From NCBI RefSeq assembly GCF_041821045.1, contig NZ_JBGUAW010000003.1, positions 186,001 to 250,000 of the forward strand: a stretch of 64,000 nucleotides of DNA, written 5' to 3'. The notes under the pieces are model-generated. The model did not search any database. It was not told the DNA's origin and saw only the letters and a list, made by a program, of their open reading frames with translations. Within the stretch, counting starts at the first letter, position 1; every line of letters begins with the position of its first letter. The position numbers and the translations under genes are program-made. Positions 34,006 through 43,376 of the stretch are shown piece after piece. Source of the stretch: Thiohalorhabdus sp. Cl-TMA (GTDB taxonomy: Bacteria > Pseudomonadota > Gammaproteobacteria > Thiohalorhabdales > Thiohalorhabdaceae).

Positions 34006-35739
34006 GTGATCGATCAATACTATCGCCAGGAACTGGACCTTCTCCGCCGGGTCGCGGCGGACTTCGGACGGGATAACCCCACCCTGGCCGGGCTGCTCCG
34101 GGAGGGATCCACGGACCCCGACGTGGAGCGGCTCCTGGAGGGAACCGCCTTCCTGGCCGGCGACATCCGCCGGGATCTCGACGGCCGGTTCCCGGACCTG
34201 GTCCAGGAGCTGCTCCAGATTGTCTCGCCGCACTTCCTGCGGCCCATACCGGCCACCACCACCATCGCCTTCCAGCCGGCGGCGGGACTGCGCGAGCCCC
34301 TGACGGTGCCCGCCGGCACCCATCTGGATTCCGAGACGAACGGCGCGGGACAGTTCCGGTTCCGGACCTGCTTCGACGTGCGGGTGCAGCCCCTGCAGCT
34401 CTCCACCGTGGCGGTGGGGGAGGCCGTCGGAACCCCCGACGGCGGCCGTTCCCTCCCGGTAGCCTTCCGTTTTTCCACCGGCGGCGTGCCCCTTTCGGAG
34501 CTGGCCCTGGACCGCATCCGACTGCATTTCGCGGGCGAGTACGCCGAGGCCGCGGACCGCTATTTCTTCCTGCGGCATTACCTCCGAGGGGTCGCCATCG
34601 AGGGCGGCGGCAGCCGGCACGACGGAGGGCCGGAAGCCGTCCGCGCGGTGGGCTTCGACGCGGAGGAGGCGCTTCTGCCGCAGCCGGGCAACCTGCTCCC
34701 CGCGTTCCGGGTGGCGCACGAGTATTTCCTCTACCCCAGGAAGCACCTCTACCTCGATGTGGACCTGACGGGCTGGATGCCCGAGCCGGGGGCCACCGAG
34801 CTGGAAGTGCGGTTCCTGTGCGAGCAGCCCGCCTTTCCGGTGCCGGATCTCCAGCCCGAGCATTTCGCCCTCCACGCCACCCCCGCCGTGAACCTGTTCG
34901 AGGCCGAGTCGGATCCGGTCACCGTGGACCACACGGCCACGGAGCTGCCGCTCCGGCCGCGGGAGGCCGACCCCAGGCCTGCGGTCTATTCCGTGGACGG
35001 TCTTGAGGGGGTCTCACGGGCGGAGGGGACGCGGCGGCGCTACAAGGCCTTCAGCGCCATGGAAGGGGACGCGGAGAGCCCGACATACCAGGTGCACCTG
35101 CGTCCCGAGCCGCGCTCCGGGGAGGCGCGGCCCGCCCTCTCCGTGGCTTATCCGCAAGGCGGACCCACGCCGGGGGACGAGGTGCTGGTGGCGCGGCTCA
35201 CCTGCACCCAGGGGCAGGGCGCCGAGCGCCTGGCGCCCGGCGAGATCCGTATTCCCACCGGAGAGGTCCCCGAGCTGGTGAGCTTCCGGAATCTGGACAG
35301 CCCGCAGCCGGGGACTGCCCTGCACCTGGACGAGGAGCCCCTCTGGCACCTCCTTTCCGACCTCTCCTTCAATTACCTGTCCTTCGCCGACGCCGAGAAC
35401 CTGCGCACCTTCCTGACCCACAACGTGCGCATGGCCCGCCGTAACGCCGACCAGGAGGGCCTGAACCAGAAGCGGGTGAACGGATTGCAGACGCTGACCG
35501 GTCACCGGGAGGAGCGCCTGTTCGGGGGCTACTTCGTGCGCGGCACCGCCCTCCAAGGCGAGGTCCGGCAGGACCATTTCCTGAGCCGCGGCGACCAGTA
35601 CCTCTTCGGCTGCCTGCTGGATGCCTTCTTCGGCGGGGTGTGTGAGGCCAACTCCTTCGTGGCGCTCAGCTTCCGCGATCCCAATACGGGCGAGCGCACC
35701 CATTGGCCGGCCCACCTCGGCACCGAGCCCCTGCTATGA
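34006..35739 (+). CDS. tssF: T6SS baseplate protein TssF
   Basis: A 577-aa protein starting at GTG 34006. The start DQYYRQELDLLRRVAADFGR and DPDVERLLEGTAFLAG, DLVQELLQIVSPHFLRPIP are diagnostic for TssF (ImpG/VasA). The C-terminal part (LRTFLTHNVRMARRNADQEG, LFGGYFVRGT, DQYLFGCLLDAFF) is also typical. TssF binds TssG and the sheath end in the baseplate wedge. The start of tssG overlaps its stop. Confidence 0.95.
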   Translation: MIDQYYRQELDLLRRVAADFGRDNPTLAGLLREGSTDPDVERLLEGTAFLAGDIRRDLDGRFPDLVQELLQIVSPHFLRPIPATTTIAFQPAAGLREPLTVPAGTHLDSETNGAGQFRFRTCFDVRVQPLQLSTVAVGEAVGTPDGGRSLPVAFRFSTGGVPLSELALDRIRLHFAGEYAEAADRYFFLRHYLRGVAIEGGGSRHDGGPEAVRAVGFDAEEALLPQPGNLLPAFRVAHEYFLYPRKHLYLDVDLTGWMPEPGATELEVRFLCEQPAFPVPDLQPEHFALHATPAVNLFEAESDPVTVDHTATELPLRPREADPRPAVYSVDGLEGVSRAEGTRRRYKAFSAMEGDAESPTYQVHLRPEPRSGEARPALSVAYPQGGPTPGDEVLVARLTCTQGQGAERLAPGEIRIPTGEVPELVSFRNLDSPQPGTALHLDEEPLWHLLSDLSFNYLSFADAENLRTFLTHNVRMARRNADQEGLNQKRVNGLQTLTGHREERLFGGYFVRGTALQGEVRQDHFLSRGDQYLFGCLLDAFFGGVCEANSFVALSFRDPNTGERTHWPAHLGTEPLL

Positions 35740-36686
35740 TCGCGCAGCTCGAGAATTCCCCCGGCAGCTTCGGCTTCCTCCAGGCCCTGCGGATCCTGCG
35801 CCGGGCGCTGCGCCGTGAGGGCCGCGATCCCGAGCAGTGCATCCGCATCCGGCCGGACCTGTCCCAGGCACGTCCCGCCCGTGCGGTGGAAGCGGTGGAG
35901 CGCGACGCCGACGGGACCTACTGGGTGACCGTTAACCTGCCCGGACTCTACGGGGCGCGCTCCCCCCTGCCCCGGTTCTATACCGAGGACCTGCTGGCCG
36001 CCAACCAGGAGGATCAGCCGGCGCCACGGCTGCTGCTGGACGCGCTGCACGCGCGGCTCTACCACCTCTGGTACCGGGCCCGGCTGCACGGACGGCCGGC
36101 GGTTGCCGCGGAGGAAGGGGACCGGCGCTTCAGCGGGCTGGTGGCCGCCCTGGTGGGCTTCGAGGCGGAGGGGGAGCGGTCGGACAGCCTGCCGGCCCGC
36201 GAGTCACTGCGCTACGTGAAGCTCCTGGGCCCCCGGCAGCGCTCCGCCCAGGGGCTTGCCGCCCTCCTGCGCGACGCCTTCCCGGGCGTTGAATTCCGCG
36301 TCCGCGAGTGCGTGCCGCGCAGGGTTCGGGTGCCCGCCAGCCAGCGCCTCTCCCTGGGTCGGCAGGCGAACCGTCTGGGGCAGACCACCGTGGTGGGCGA
36401 CGAGATTCGCGAGCGCAAGGGCAAGCTGCAGGTGGAGGTGGGACCGGTGGACGCCGGCACGTTCGCACGGTGGGTGAATGACCGGGTGGAATGGCGGCGT
36501 ATGGTGCGTCTGGTGCGCGCCTACCTGAAGGCGCCGCTGGAGTGCGAGCTGGTGTTCCGGCTGGCGCCGGGCACCGCCGGCAGCCTGTGCCTGGGCGACC
36601 CCGACTGGGCCCGGCTGGGACAGAGCGGCTGGCTTTTCAGCGGCGATGCCCGGGAGGGCGGACGGGCGGTCCTGCCGCTGGTGTGA
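35736..36686 (+). CDS. tssG: T6SS baseplate protein TssG
   Basis: A 316-aa protein whose ATG overlaps the tssF TGA (ATGA). Family marks are SFGFLQALRILRRAL, LPGLYGARSPLPRFYTEDLL, LLLDALHARLYHLWYRARL and TVVGDEIRERKGKLQVEVGP. It is the last gene of the structural operon. The convergent chemoreceptor gene ends only 12 bases later with no terminator hairpin between. No tssA or tssH/clpV gene follows. Confidence 0.95.
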   Translation: MIAQLENSPGSFGFLQALRILRRALRREGRDPEQCIRIRPDLSQARPARAVEAVERDADGTYWVTVNLPGLYGARSPLPRFYTEDLLAANQEDQPAPRLLLDALHARLYHLWYRARLHGRPAVAAEEGDRRFSGLVAALVGFEAEGERSDSLPARESLRYVKLLGPRQRSAQGLAALLRDAFPGVEFRVRECVPRRVRVPASQRLSLGRQANRLGQTTVVGDEIRERKGKLQVEVGPVDAGTFARWVNDRVEWRRMVRLVRAYLKAPLECELVFRLAPGTAGSLCLGDPDWARLGQSGWLFSGDAREGGRAVLPLV

Positions 36687-36698
36687 GCTCCCCTCTCC

Positions 36699-38636
36699 CT
36701 ATTCGGCCCGGATCCGGAACTGGTCCACCGAGGCGCGCAGGGAGGCGGCCAGCTCGCCCAGCTGCTGGGCGGCGCTCTCGATCTGGGTGACGCTCCCCGT
36801 CACCTGCTCCACGTTGCCGCTGATATGGGTCATGTTCTCCGTGGTCTCGCTCATGGTGGCGGCCAGCTCCTCCGCCGAGGCGGCGATCTGGTTGGCGGTC
36901 TCGTCGTTCCGCTGGATATGGCTGAGGACCCGGTTCATCCGCTCCTGGACCTCGCCCATGGCCCGCACCGAGGCCTCGGATTGTCCCTGCAGGTCGGAGA
37001 TGATCTGGTTCACCTGGTAGGTGGCCTCGGAGGTCTGCTCGGCGAGCTTGCGGACCTCGTCGGCCACCACGGCGAAGCCCTTGCCGTGCTCGCCAGCGTT
37101 GGCCGCCTCGATGGCGGCGTTGAGGGCCAGCAGGTCGGTCTTCTTGGCGATGGCCTGGATGGTCTCCATGATCTCCTCCACCCGGTCGCTGGCCTGCTTC
37201 AGGCCGTCGATCTTGCCGGAGGCATCCTCCACGGTATTGATGCCCTCCCGCGCGATCCGGGTGGCCTCCGTGGCTGTGGTGGAAACCTCGTTGATGTTGG
37301 AGGCCACCTCCTGCACCACATTGTTCACCTCATTCGCCGATCCGCTCACCTCCTCCACGCGCTGGCTCGACGTCCGGGCACTATGGCTGATCTCGTCCGC
37401 CGTGGCGGTTAGCTCCTCGCTGGAGGTGGCCACCTGCGCCGCCTGCTCCTGGATGCCGGCGAGCAGGCCGCTCTGGTGGTCCACCATGGTGTTGAAGGAG
37501 CGTGCCATGCCGCTGATCTCGTCGTTCCCGTGGACCTCCGCCCGCCGGGTGAAATCGTTATTTGCCTGGATGTGCTGGACCGCAGCGCTCACCGCGCGAA
37601 TGGGCTTGCGGATGTTGCGCGTGATCAGGAACGCCAGCAGCGAGGTGAGCAGGATGGCCACAAGGTTCACCGACAGGATGCTGCTCTTCAGGGTGTCCCG
37701 AACGGCCAGCTGCGCCGTGTGCTCCCGCCTGCCGAGCTCCGCCGCCGTTTTCTCCAGGGATCGTGCGGCCTCGACCATGACCGCGATCTGCGCCTCGCCT
37801 TCCCGGCGGGCGGCAGCGTAATCCTTCAGCCGGGCTAGGTAGGCGTCCGCGGCCTCCAGGACCGAATCCATCCGCCAGCGGTCCTTGATCCGGCTAAGCT
37901 GCCCCTTGGTCTTCTCGGTGATCTCCTTGACCTCCAGGATGGACTGCCGGGCTGTCTTCAGATTCGCTGGATTGCCCTGGAGCATGTACTCCTTGGCCGC
38001 CATGCGGGCCTTGCGCACCAGCGCGATGGTATGCTGTCCGGAGCCCATCTGGTTCATGCGCTTGATCAGGGTTTCCGGCTTCTCGCCGCTCTGCAGCAGC
38101 ACCTCGAAGCGGCCCTGCTGGGTCTTGTCCAGCGTGGCCGCGCCTTTTTGCATGCCGGTGGCGGCCTTGCCCATGGCACGCGAGGCCTTGGCCAGGGCTC
38201 GGCGGCGGGCGACCAGGTTGTCGAAGGCCTCGGTGTAGCGGCGATTGGCCGCCAGGATCTTCCGGGCCTGTTCATGGAGCCTTTGCTCCCCTTCCAGGGC
38301 CTGTACCTTCTCGCCGGCCAGGGTCCCGATCCGCCCGGTGGCCTTCTGGAAGGTTTCCAGGGCGGCCTGCCGTTTGTCGGCCTTGCCTGCCTGGTCCCAG
38401 CGCACGTAGCTCAGCCCCGCGACGCGGGCCTGCAGGGCCAGGGCTTCCAGGCGGCCCGAGGCCTCGGCCTGGTCGACGCGGTCCTGGTATTCGGCCAGAT
38501 TCAGGCGGGTGATGGCATAGACGCCGATCAGCGCGATGACGGCGAGAGCGGGAATCAGGGCCAGCTTGGCGCCCAGGCCCAGTCTGGTGAGCATGCGGTA
38601 GTCCGGAAGCCGCAGACGGAAACGGAAGCGTGCCAT
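36699..38636 (-). CDS. Methyl-accepting chemotaxis protein with long helical sensor domain
   Basis: A 645-aa protein. The ATG at 38636 has AAGGGGA just upstream; the frame extends further up but without a ribosome site. TM1 lies at ~25-42. The periplasmic domain of ~260 residues is almost wholly helical, with no Cache-type pattern. This fits the helical bimodular (HBM) or a long four-helix type, which senses organic acids in known cases. TM2 (near [20 protein letters not shown]) leads into HAMP and a long signalling coil with the hairpin tip signature [20 protein letters not shown]. It would bind CheW/CheA, which are not encoded here. There is no C-terminal NWETF-like tether. Confidence 0.9.
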   Translation of the reverse strand: MARFRFRLRLPDYRMLTRLGLGAKLALIPALAVIALIGVYAITRLNLAEYQDRVDQAEASGRLEALALQARVAGLSYVRWDQAGKADKRQAALETFQKATGRIGTLAGEKVQALEGEQRLHEQARKILAANRRYTEAFDNLVARRRALAKASRAMGKAATGMQKGAATLDKTQQGRFEVLLQSGEKPETLIKRMNQMGSGQHTIALVRKARMAAKEYMLQGNPANLKTARQSILEVKEITEKTKGQLSRIKDRWRMDSVLEAADAYLARLKDYAAARREGEAQIAVMVEAARSLEKTAAELGRREHTAQLAVRDTLKSSILSVNLVAILLTSLLAFLITRNIRKPIRAVSAAVQHIQANNDFTRRAEVHGNDEISGMARSFNTMVDHQSGLLAGIQEQAAQVATSSEELTATADEISHSARTSSQRVEEVSGSANEVNNVVQEVASNINEVSTTATEATRIAREGINTVEDASGKIDGLKQASDRVEEIMETIQAIAKKTDLLALNAAIEAANAGEHGKGFAVVADEVRKLAEQTSEATYQVNQIISDLQGQSEASVRAMGEVQERMNRVLSHIQRNDETANQIAASAEELAATMSETTENMTHISGNVEQVTGSVTQIESAAQQLGELAASLRASVDQFRIRAE

Positions 38637-38854
38637 GGAGTCCCCTTCTGTCCAGCCGTCCGCATTGCGCCTTGTGCGGATACGGATTTCTGTCCAAGCG
38701 GGAGGCCGAATTGCAGGACAAGTTTTCTGCAATCCTGTCTAGGCAATATGGGTGAGGCAACAACAACGATGGCGTACTGCGAAAGGGGAACGACAGACGT
38801 TGTAGACAAAGTCGGACAATGTCTTCCCCGTATAACCGTTGAAGGGTGCCGCCA
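38637..38854. promoter_or_regulatory. Divergent gap between chemoreceptor and dtd, with a dyad
   Basis: The 218-base gap carries both promoters. A dyad with 7-bp arms (ATTGCAG at 38710-38716 and CTGCAAT at 38727-38733, 10 bases apart) is a possible operator. I see no sigma-28 flagellar-type promoter. Confidence 0.3.
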
Positions 38855-39310
38855 GTGATTGGACTACTGCAGCGCGTAACGGCGGCGGAGGTGGTCATCG
38901 ACGGCGGAGTAGCGGGGGCCGTCGGGCCCGGCCTCGCGGTGCTCGTGGGGGTGGAGAAGGGTGACGGCTCGGCCCAGGCCGATCGCCTGCTTGAACGCCT
39001 GCTGGGCTACCGGGTCTTTCCCGACGAGGAGGGCCGCATGAATCGCTCGCTGCGCCACACTGGCGGCGGCCTGCTGTTGGTTCCGCAGTTCACGTTGGCC
39101 GCGGACACCGGGAAGGGCACCCGGCCCAGTTTCGGCACCGCAGCGCCGCCGGAGGAGGGCGAGCGGCTGTTCGGCTACTTCCTCGAGCAAGCGCGGGCGG
39201 CGCATCCCGAGGTTGCGGCCGGGCGCTTCGGGGCGGACATGCAGGTGCGCCTCACCAACGACGGGCCGGTCACCTTCTGGCTCCGGGTGCCGCCGGAGCG
39301 GGAGGGCTAG
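38855..39310 (+). CDS. dtd: D-aminoacyl-tRNA deacylase
   Basis: A 151-aa protein. The GTG at 38855 is chosen because GAAGGG lies 8 bases upstream; the family also begins at this point (IGLLQRVTAAEV). The two active-site motifs are intact: PQFTLAADT (Ser-Gln-x-Thr region, here with Pro in place of Ser) and the Gly-cisPro motif NDGPVTFWL. Dtd removes D-amino acids or glycine wrongly attached to tRNA. Length is normal. The next gene starts five bases after its stop. Confidence 0.92.
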   Translation: MIGLLQRVTAAEVVIDGGVAGAVGPGLAVLVGVEKGDGSAQADRLLERLLGYRVFPDEEGRMNRSLRHTGGGLLLVPQFTLAADTGKGTRPSFGTAAPPEEGERLFGYFLEQARAAHPEVAAGRFGADMQVRLTNDGPVTFWLRVPPEREG

Positions 39311-39314
39311 CCCC

Positions 39315-40388
39315 TTGCGCCGATCCAGGCGGGAATTCCTCCGGCTGCTGGCCGCCGGGCCTCCGCTCCTGCTGGCCGGCGGAGGACGGGCGGCGGAGCG
39401 GAGCTACGCGCGGGTCACGCCCGAACGGCCGGTGAACCTGCCCGCCGACCATGCCGCCCATCCGGACTACGCCATCGAGTGGTGGTACTTCACAGGGTTC
39501 CTGGACCTGGCGGGGGGCGGACGGCGCACCTTCGAGGTGACCTTTTTCCGCAACCGCCCCGAGCCCGGGCGCTGGCTGGAGAATCCCTCGGCCTTCACGC
39601 CGCGCCAGGTGATGAGCGCGCATGCGGCGCTTGGCGACCCGACCACGGAGTCCTTCCGGCACTGGCGGCGCCTGGCCCGGGTCGGCCTGGACGGCGGCCG
39701 GGCGGACCCGGACCGGCTGCGTGTCGGTATCCGGGACTGGGCCCTGGAGGCCGAGACGGGTGGGTCCTGGCGGTTGCGCCTGAATGGCGAGCCCGGTGCC
39801 TGGGACCTGGCGCTTTCGCCCACCGGAAAGGCCGTCCTCCAGGGTCGGGACGGCATAAGCGCCAAGAACGCCAGCGGCTCCGTGGCGAGCTACTATTATT
39901 CCTATCCCGCCCTGGCGGTGCGAGGCACGCTACCGGTGGACGGGCGGCCCCGGGAGGTGACGGGCACCGCCTGGTTCGACCACGAATGGACCTCCACCTT
40001 CCTGCCCGAGGGTACGGCCGGCTGGGACTGGGTGGGTCTGCGGTTCGCAGGGGGCGGCGGGCTCATGGCCTACCGCTTCCGCGATCCGAAGGGGCGCACG
40101 ACCTACGCCGCCGGCACCTGGATCCGGCCGGACCGCACCACCGAGCATCTCGGCCCGGACCGGGTCCGGTGGCGGCCCCTGCGTGAATGGACCTCCCCGG
40201 AGACGGGCAGCACCTACCCGGTGGCCTGGGAGATCCGGGCGGGGGGGCGGACCCTGCGGGTCACGCCGCTGTTCGACAGCCAGGAGATGCGCGGCACGGG
40301 CCCCTTCAATCCCACCTACTGGGAAGGGGCCATGCGGGTCGGCGGCGACCGCGTCGGGGAGGGCTTCCTGGAGATGACCCGGTTCTAG
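39315..40388 (+). CDS. Tat-exported AttH/CrtC-like lipocalin-domain protein
   Basis: A 357-aa protein. The TTG at 39315 is chosen because GGAGGG (in the end of dtd) is 8 bases upstream and because it begins a twin-arginine signal (SRREFLRLL followed by a hydrophobic stretch). The mature part matches the AttH/carotenoid 1,2-hydratase-like family (former DUF2006): AIEWWYFTGFLD, TFEVTFFRNR, TGTAWFDHEWTSTF, GWDWVGLRF and YPVAWEIR. AttH proteins have two lipocalin-like barrels; true CrtC enzymes hydrate carotenoids, but no carotenoid genes are present. In other genomes it often sits beside an FtsX-type permease and ATPase. Here dtd is the neighbour. Role is probably envelope lipid handling, by inference. 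Confidence 0.8.
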   Translation: MRRSRREFLRLLAAGPPLLLAGGGRAAERSYARVTPERPVNLPADHAAHPDYAIEWWYFTGFLDLAGGGRRTFEVTFFRNRPEPGRWLENPSAFTPRQVMSAHAALGDPTTESFRHWRRLARVGLDGGRADPDRLRVGIRDWALEAETGGSWRLRLNGEPGAWDLALSPTGKAVLQGRDGISAKNASGSVASYYYSYPALAVRGTLPVDGRPREVTGTAWFDHEWTSTFLPEGTAGWDWVGLRFAGGGGLMAYRFRDPKGRTTYAAGTWIRPDRTTEHLGPDRVRWRPLREWTSPETGSTYPVAWEIRAGGRTLRVTPLFDSQEMRGTGPFNPTYWEGAMRVGGDRVGEGFLEMTRF

Positions 40389-40398
40389 GAAGGCTCCC

Positions 40399-40429
40399 CC
40401 GGGCAGGGCTCCAAGCGCGCCTTGCCCGG
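40399..40429 (+). terminator. Hairpin after the AttH-like gene (GGGCTCCAAG loop)
   Basis: An 11-bp stem with one mismatch (40399-40409 with 40419-40429) and a 9-nt loop starts 10 bases after the stop. No T-run follows. The 10-mer GGGCTCCAAG at the loop side also occurs in the core of the large inverted repeats at 49866-50048 and 57019-57190. Confidence 0.4.
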
Positions 40430-40458
40430 CTACCCGGTGTCTGAGAACATTCCATTCC

Positions 40459-40776
40459 ATGACCCGGTTACTCAGCGGACTCCTCATGCTCGCCGTGCTC
40501 TTCGCCCAGTCGGCCTGGGCGTGGGAGGGCAGTGCCGGCGGCTTCGAGGGCGGTGGCCACGTCCACGCCGACGGTCCGCACACCGGGCAGCAGGTCCCCG
40601 ACGAGGCCGATAGTGGGCAGGGCCACCATTGTATGCACTCCCCGGTGCATTTCGTGGCCATTCCGGTGGACAGCTTCCTGCCCGGCCCGGCCGCCGGCGC
40701 CGCCCGGATCCTTCCGGCTCCCCCGGGCCACTCCCGCTTCTCGCCCGCACCTCCCGAGCAGCCACCCACAGCCTGA
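40459..40776 (+). CDS. Small exported His-rich protein ahead of the efflux genes
   Basis: A 105-aa protein. A signal peptide (residues 1-~21, ending AWAWE) is followed by a His/Gly/Asp-rich part (GGHVHADGPHTGQQ, GQGHHCMHSPVHF) and a Pro/Ala-rich tail. The His residues, Cys and Met suggest periplasmic metal binding. It lies 73 bases before an outer-membrane efflux gene. Small proteins of this kind often precede HME-RND operons and have no established role. I do not recognise a named family. Confidence 0.6.
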   Translation: MTRLLSGLLMLAVLFAQSAWAWEGSAGGFEGGGHVHADGPHTGQQVPDEADSGQGHHCMHSPVHFVAIPVDSFLPGPAAGAARILPAPPGHSRFSPAPPEQPPTA

Positions 40777-40849
40777 GTCCTCGACCCTCCGTCCGCCCGG
40801 TCTCGTGCCGTGGCGGGATCGGCCAATGTGATTCCGAGGACTCCCGATC

Positions 40850-42166
40850 ATGCCGCGATTCCGCATCGTAGCAGCGGGCGCCCTGGCCATCGCGGCCGGA
40901 GCGGCCCCGCGGGCTATGGCAGCGCCCGACGACGGCCTGCCCGCGCCCCTGCGTATGGAACAGGCCCTCCAACGGGCCCTGGACCGCAATCTCACCATTC
41001 GCCAGGCCCGTCAGCAGGTGGGCATTCTGCGCGGCCGCCGCGAGCATGCGGCGCGCATCGTACCCACCAACCCCGAGCTAGCGCTCTCCGCCGGCCGGCG
41101 CTCGCGTGGTAGCGAGGCCACGACCGACATCGGTGTACGGATCTCCCAGACCCTGTTCACCGGCGGCAAGCGTGGCCTGCATATAGCGGTAGCCGAGGCC
41201 CGCACCGGCAGCGCCCGGGCCCGGCTGGAATACCTGCAGACCGCCACCGTCGCCCGCACCCGGCGGGCCTTTCTCGACCTTCTGGTCGCCAAGGAGGCGG
41301 TTACCACAGCCGAGGAGGTGCTGGAAAGCGCCCGGGCCTTTCACGAATACGCCCGCCAGCGCCTTGAGGCCGGCGAGGCCACCCGGCTGGCAGTGAACAC
41401 CGCCCGCATCGGTTCGGGCCGGGCCCGGGCCGCGCTGGCCGCCGCCCGTACCGAGGTGTCCCGCACCCGGGTGCGGCTGCTCCAGCTCCTGGCCGCGGAC
41501 CCGGCCCGAGAGCTCCGCGTGGCGGGTAACCTGACCACGCGGCCGCTCGATCTGCCCGACCGGGAAAAGCTGCTTCGCCGGGCCCTGGAGCGCCGCTCCG
41601 ATCTGGCCGCGGCGGGGCGGCAGGTGGCCGCCGCGCGCAAGGCGCTCAAGCTCTCCGAGCGCCAGCTCATCCCCAACCTCACCGTGTACGGCTTCTACAA
41701 GCGCGAGGAGGGCGCCGACGTCGCCGGCGGCGGCCTGTCCGCCCCCATCCCGGTGCTGCACCGCTACGGCGGCGAGCAGCGCGCGGCGCGCGCCCGCCTG
41801 CAGCAGGCCCGGCTGGAGGAGGACACCCTGCGCCTTACCGTGCGCCGCGAGGTGACCCGCGCCCTGGCCGCCTACGAGGGGGCCCGGCAGCGGGTGAAGG
41901 CCCTCAAGGGCACTGTGCTGGAGAGCGCCGCCGAGAACCTGGAGCTGGTCCAGCGCGCGCTAAAGGCCGGCAACGTGGGGGCGCCCGCGGTGACCACCGC
42001 CCGTGACAATCTCTTGAACGTGCGCCGCGATTACCTGGACGCGCTACGCAGCCTCGTGGAGGCGGGGACTACCCTGGAGCGGGCCACCGGTGGGCTGATC
42101 GCCCTCGGTCCCAGGCCCGGGACCACGGCTGCCACCGAACAGGAGACCGAATCCCATGCGCGTTAA
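40850..42166 (+). CDS. TolC-family outer-membrane factor of HME-RND efflux system 1 (CzcC/CusC-like)
   Basis: A 438-aa protein with a signal peptide (residues ~1-24) and two tandem outer-membrane-efflux repeats rich in Ala, Arg and Glu. The start LRMEQALQRALDRNLTI and GVRISQTLFTGGKRGLHI are typical of CzcC/CusC proteins. It forms the trimeric exit duct. No N-terminal lipobox Cys is present. Its end overlaps the start of the adaptor gene by 11 bases, so the two are translated together. Confidence 0.9.
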   Translation: MPRFRIVAAGALAIAAGAAPRAMAAPDDGLPAPLRMEQALQRALDRNLTIRQARQQVGILRGRREHAARIVPTNPELALSAGRRSRGSEATTDIGVRISQTLFTGGKRGLHIAVAEARTGSARARLEYLQTATVARTRRAFLDLLVAKEAVTTAEEVLESARAFHEYARQRLEAGEATRLAVNTARIGSGRARAALAAARTEVSRTRVRLLQLLAADPARELRVAGNLTTRPLDLPDREKLLRRALERRSDLAAAGRQVAAARKALKLSERQLIPNLTVYGFYKREEGADVAGGGLSAPIPVLHRYGGEQRAARARLQQARLEEDTLRLTVRREVTRALAAYEGARQRVKALKGTVLESAAENLELVQRALKAGNVGAPAVTTARDNLLNVRRDYLDALRSLVEAGTTLERATGGLIALGPRPGTTAATEQETESHAR

Positions 42167-43364
42167 TTCGAAGATGCTTGCGGCCCTGGCTCTGCTGAGC
42201 GGGCTTATCGCTGTTCCCGCTCCGGCCGTAGCGGAAGATGGCAGCCATAACGAAGGCAAGGCGGGTGCCCCCCAAGGAAACGAGGAAGGCGCCTCCCGCC
42301 GGGTGCATTTGAATGAGAAGCAGCGGGATCGGCTGGATCTGAAGATCGCCCCGGCCGAGCTTGGCAGTGCCGAGGGAGCCCTAGTGCTGCCCGCCACCGT
42401 GCATTTCGACCAGGATCGGGTGGCCCAGGTGGGCCCGCGCCTGCGGGCCAAGGTGGTCCGCGTCACCAAGGACCTCGGCGAGCGGGTGAAGGCCGGCGAG
42501 ACCGTGGTCGTCATGGACAGCGTGGCCCTCGGCAAGGCCAAGGCCCGCTACCTTACCGCCCAGGCCGCCTATGAGACGGCCGAGGCGGACTACGAGCGCC
42601 AGCAGAAGCTGCAGGAGGAGCAGATCGCCTCCGAGGCGGAGCTGCTGGACGCCCGGGCCCGTTTCCAGGAGGCACGGGCGCGGCGCAACGCCGCCATGGA
42701 GGAGCTGCGCCTGTACGGCCTGGCCCGCGCGCGGATCCGCGACATCGAGGCGGGCGGCGACCAGCCGCTGTCCCGCTACCAGCTTGCCAGCCCCCTGGCC
42801 GGGGTGGTCCAGAGGCGCGACCTGACCCCGGGACAGACGGTCTCCCCCGAGGAGACGCCCATCCACGTGGTGGATACCGGTCAGGTGTGGGTCATGATCG
42901 AGGCCTACGAGCGGCACTTGCCGCTGTTGAAACCGGGCCAGCAGGTTGCCTTCCGCGTCCGGGCCCTGCCGGACCACACCTTCAGCGGCCGGACCGATTG
43001 GACCTCCCGGCAACTGGATAAGCAGACCCGGACAGTGCGGGTCCGAGCGATGGTGGATAACGCCGGAGGGCTGTTGCGCGCCGGCATGTTCGGCAAGGCC
43101 ACCCTGCGCACCTCGCTGAATGGCAAGGCCGCCATGATCCCCGTGGACGCGGTCCAGACCATTCACGGCAAGCCCATGGTCTTCCTCCCGGGGCAAAGAA
43201 AGGGCCACTTCCGGGCCGTCCCCGTGGCTCTGGGTGAGGAGGCCGACGGTCGCGTGGAGGTGCTGAAGGGGCTCAAGCCCGGGGACCGGTTCGTGGCCCG
43301 CGGTGCCTTCGACCTGAAGTCGGCGCTGACGGCCAGCGGCCGCAGCACCTCGCACAGCCACTAG
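42156..43364 (+). CDS. Periplasmic adaptor of HME-RND efflux system 1 (CzcB/CusB-like)
   Basis: A 402-aa membrane-fusion protein. A signal peptide (residues 1-~24) precedes a His/Asn-rich segment, a barrel-sandwich half with VRVTKDLGERVKAGETVVVM, a helical hairpin (ARYLTAQAAYETAEADYERQ) and the second half-motif LAGVVQRRDLTPGQTVSPEE. A beta-barrel and membrane-proximal domain complete it (FRVRALPDHTFSGR, VLKGLKPGDRFVARG). The C-terminus is His-containing. It links the pump encoded next to the outer-membrane duct. Confidence 0.9.
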   Translation: MRVNSKMLAALALLSGLIAVPAPAVAEDGSHNEGKAGAPQGNEEGASRRVHLNEKQRDRLDLKIAPAELGSAEGALVLPATVHFDQDRVAQVGPRLRAKVVRVTKDLGERVKAGETVVVMDSVALGKAKARYLTAQAAYETAEADYERQQKLQEEQIASEAELLDARARFQEARARRNAAMEELRLYGLARARIRDIEAGGDQPLSRYQLASPLAGVVQRRDLTPGQTVSPEETPIHVVDTGQVWVMIEAYERHLPLLKPGQQVAFRVRALPDHTFSGRTDWTSRQLDKQTRTVRVRAMVDNAGGLLRAGMFGKATLRTSLNGKAAMIPVDAVQTIHGKPMVFLPGQRKGHFRAVPVALGEEADGRVEVLKGLKPGDRFVARGAFDLKSALTASGRSTSHSH

Positions 43365-43376
43365 GGGGCGGGCACC

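Noticed and set aside
10107-36686. Interpreting the VgrG, gp25-like and tube genes as a prophage tail
   Set aside because: TssJ, TssK, TssL, TssM and Hcp identify a T6SS; no integrase, terminase, capsid or lysis gene is present.
40775-40843. Inverted repeat GAGTCCTCG / CGAGGACTC before the first outer-membrane efflux gene as an operator
   Set aside because: Arms are 51 bases apart, and the first overlaps the end of a coding region. It may be chance; no regulator gene is adjacent.
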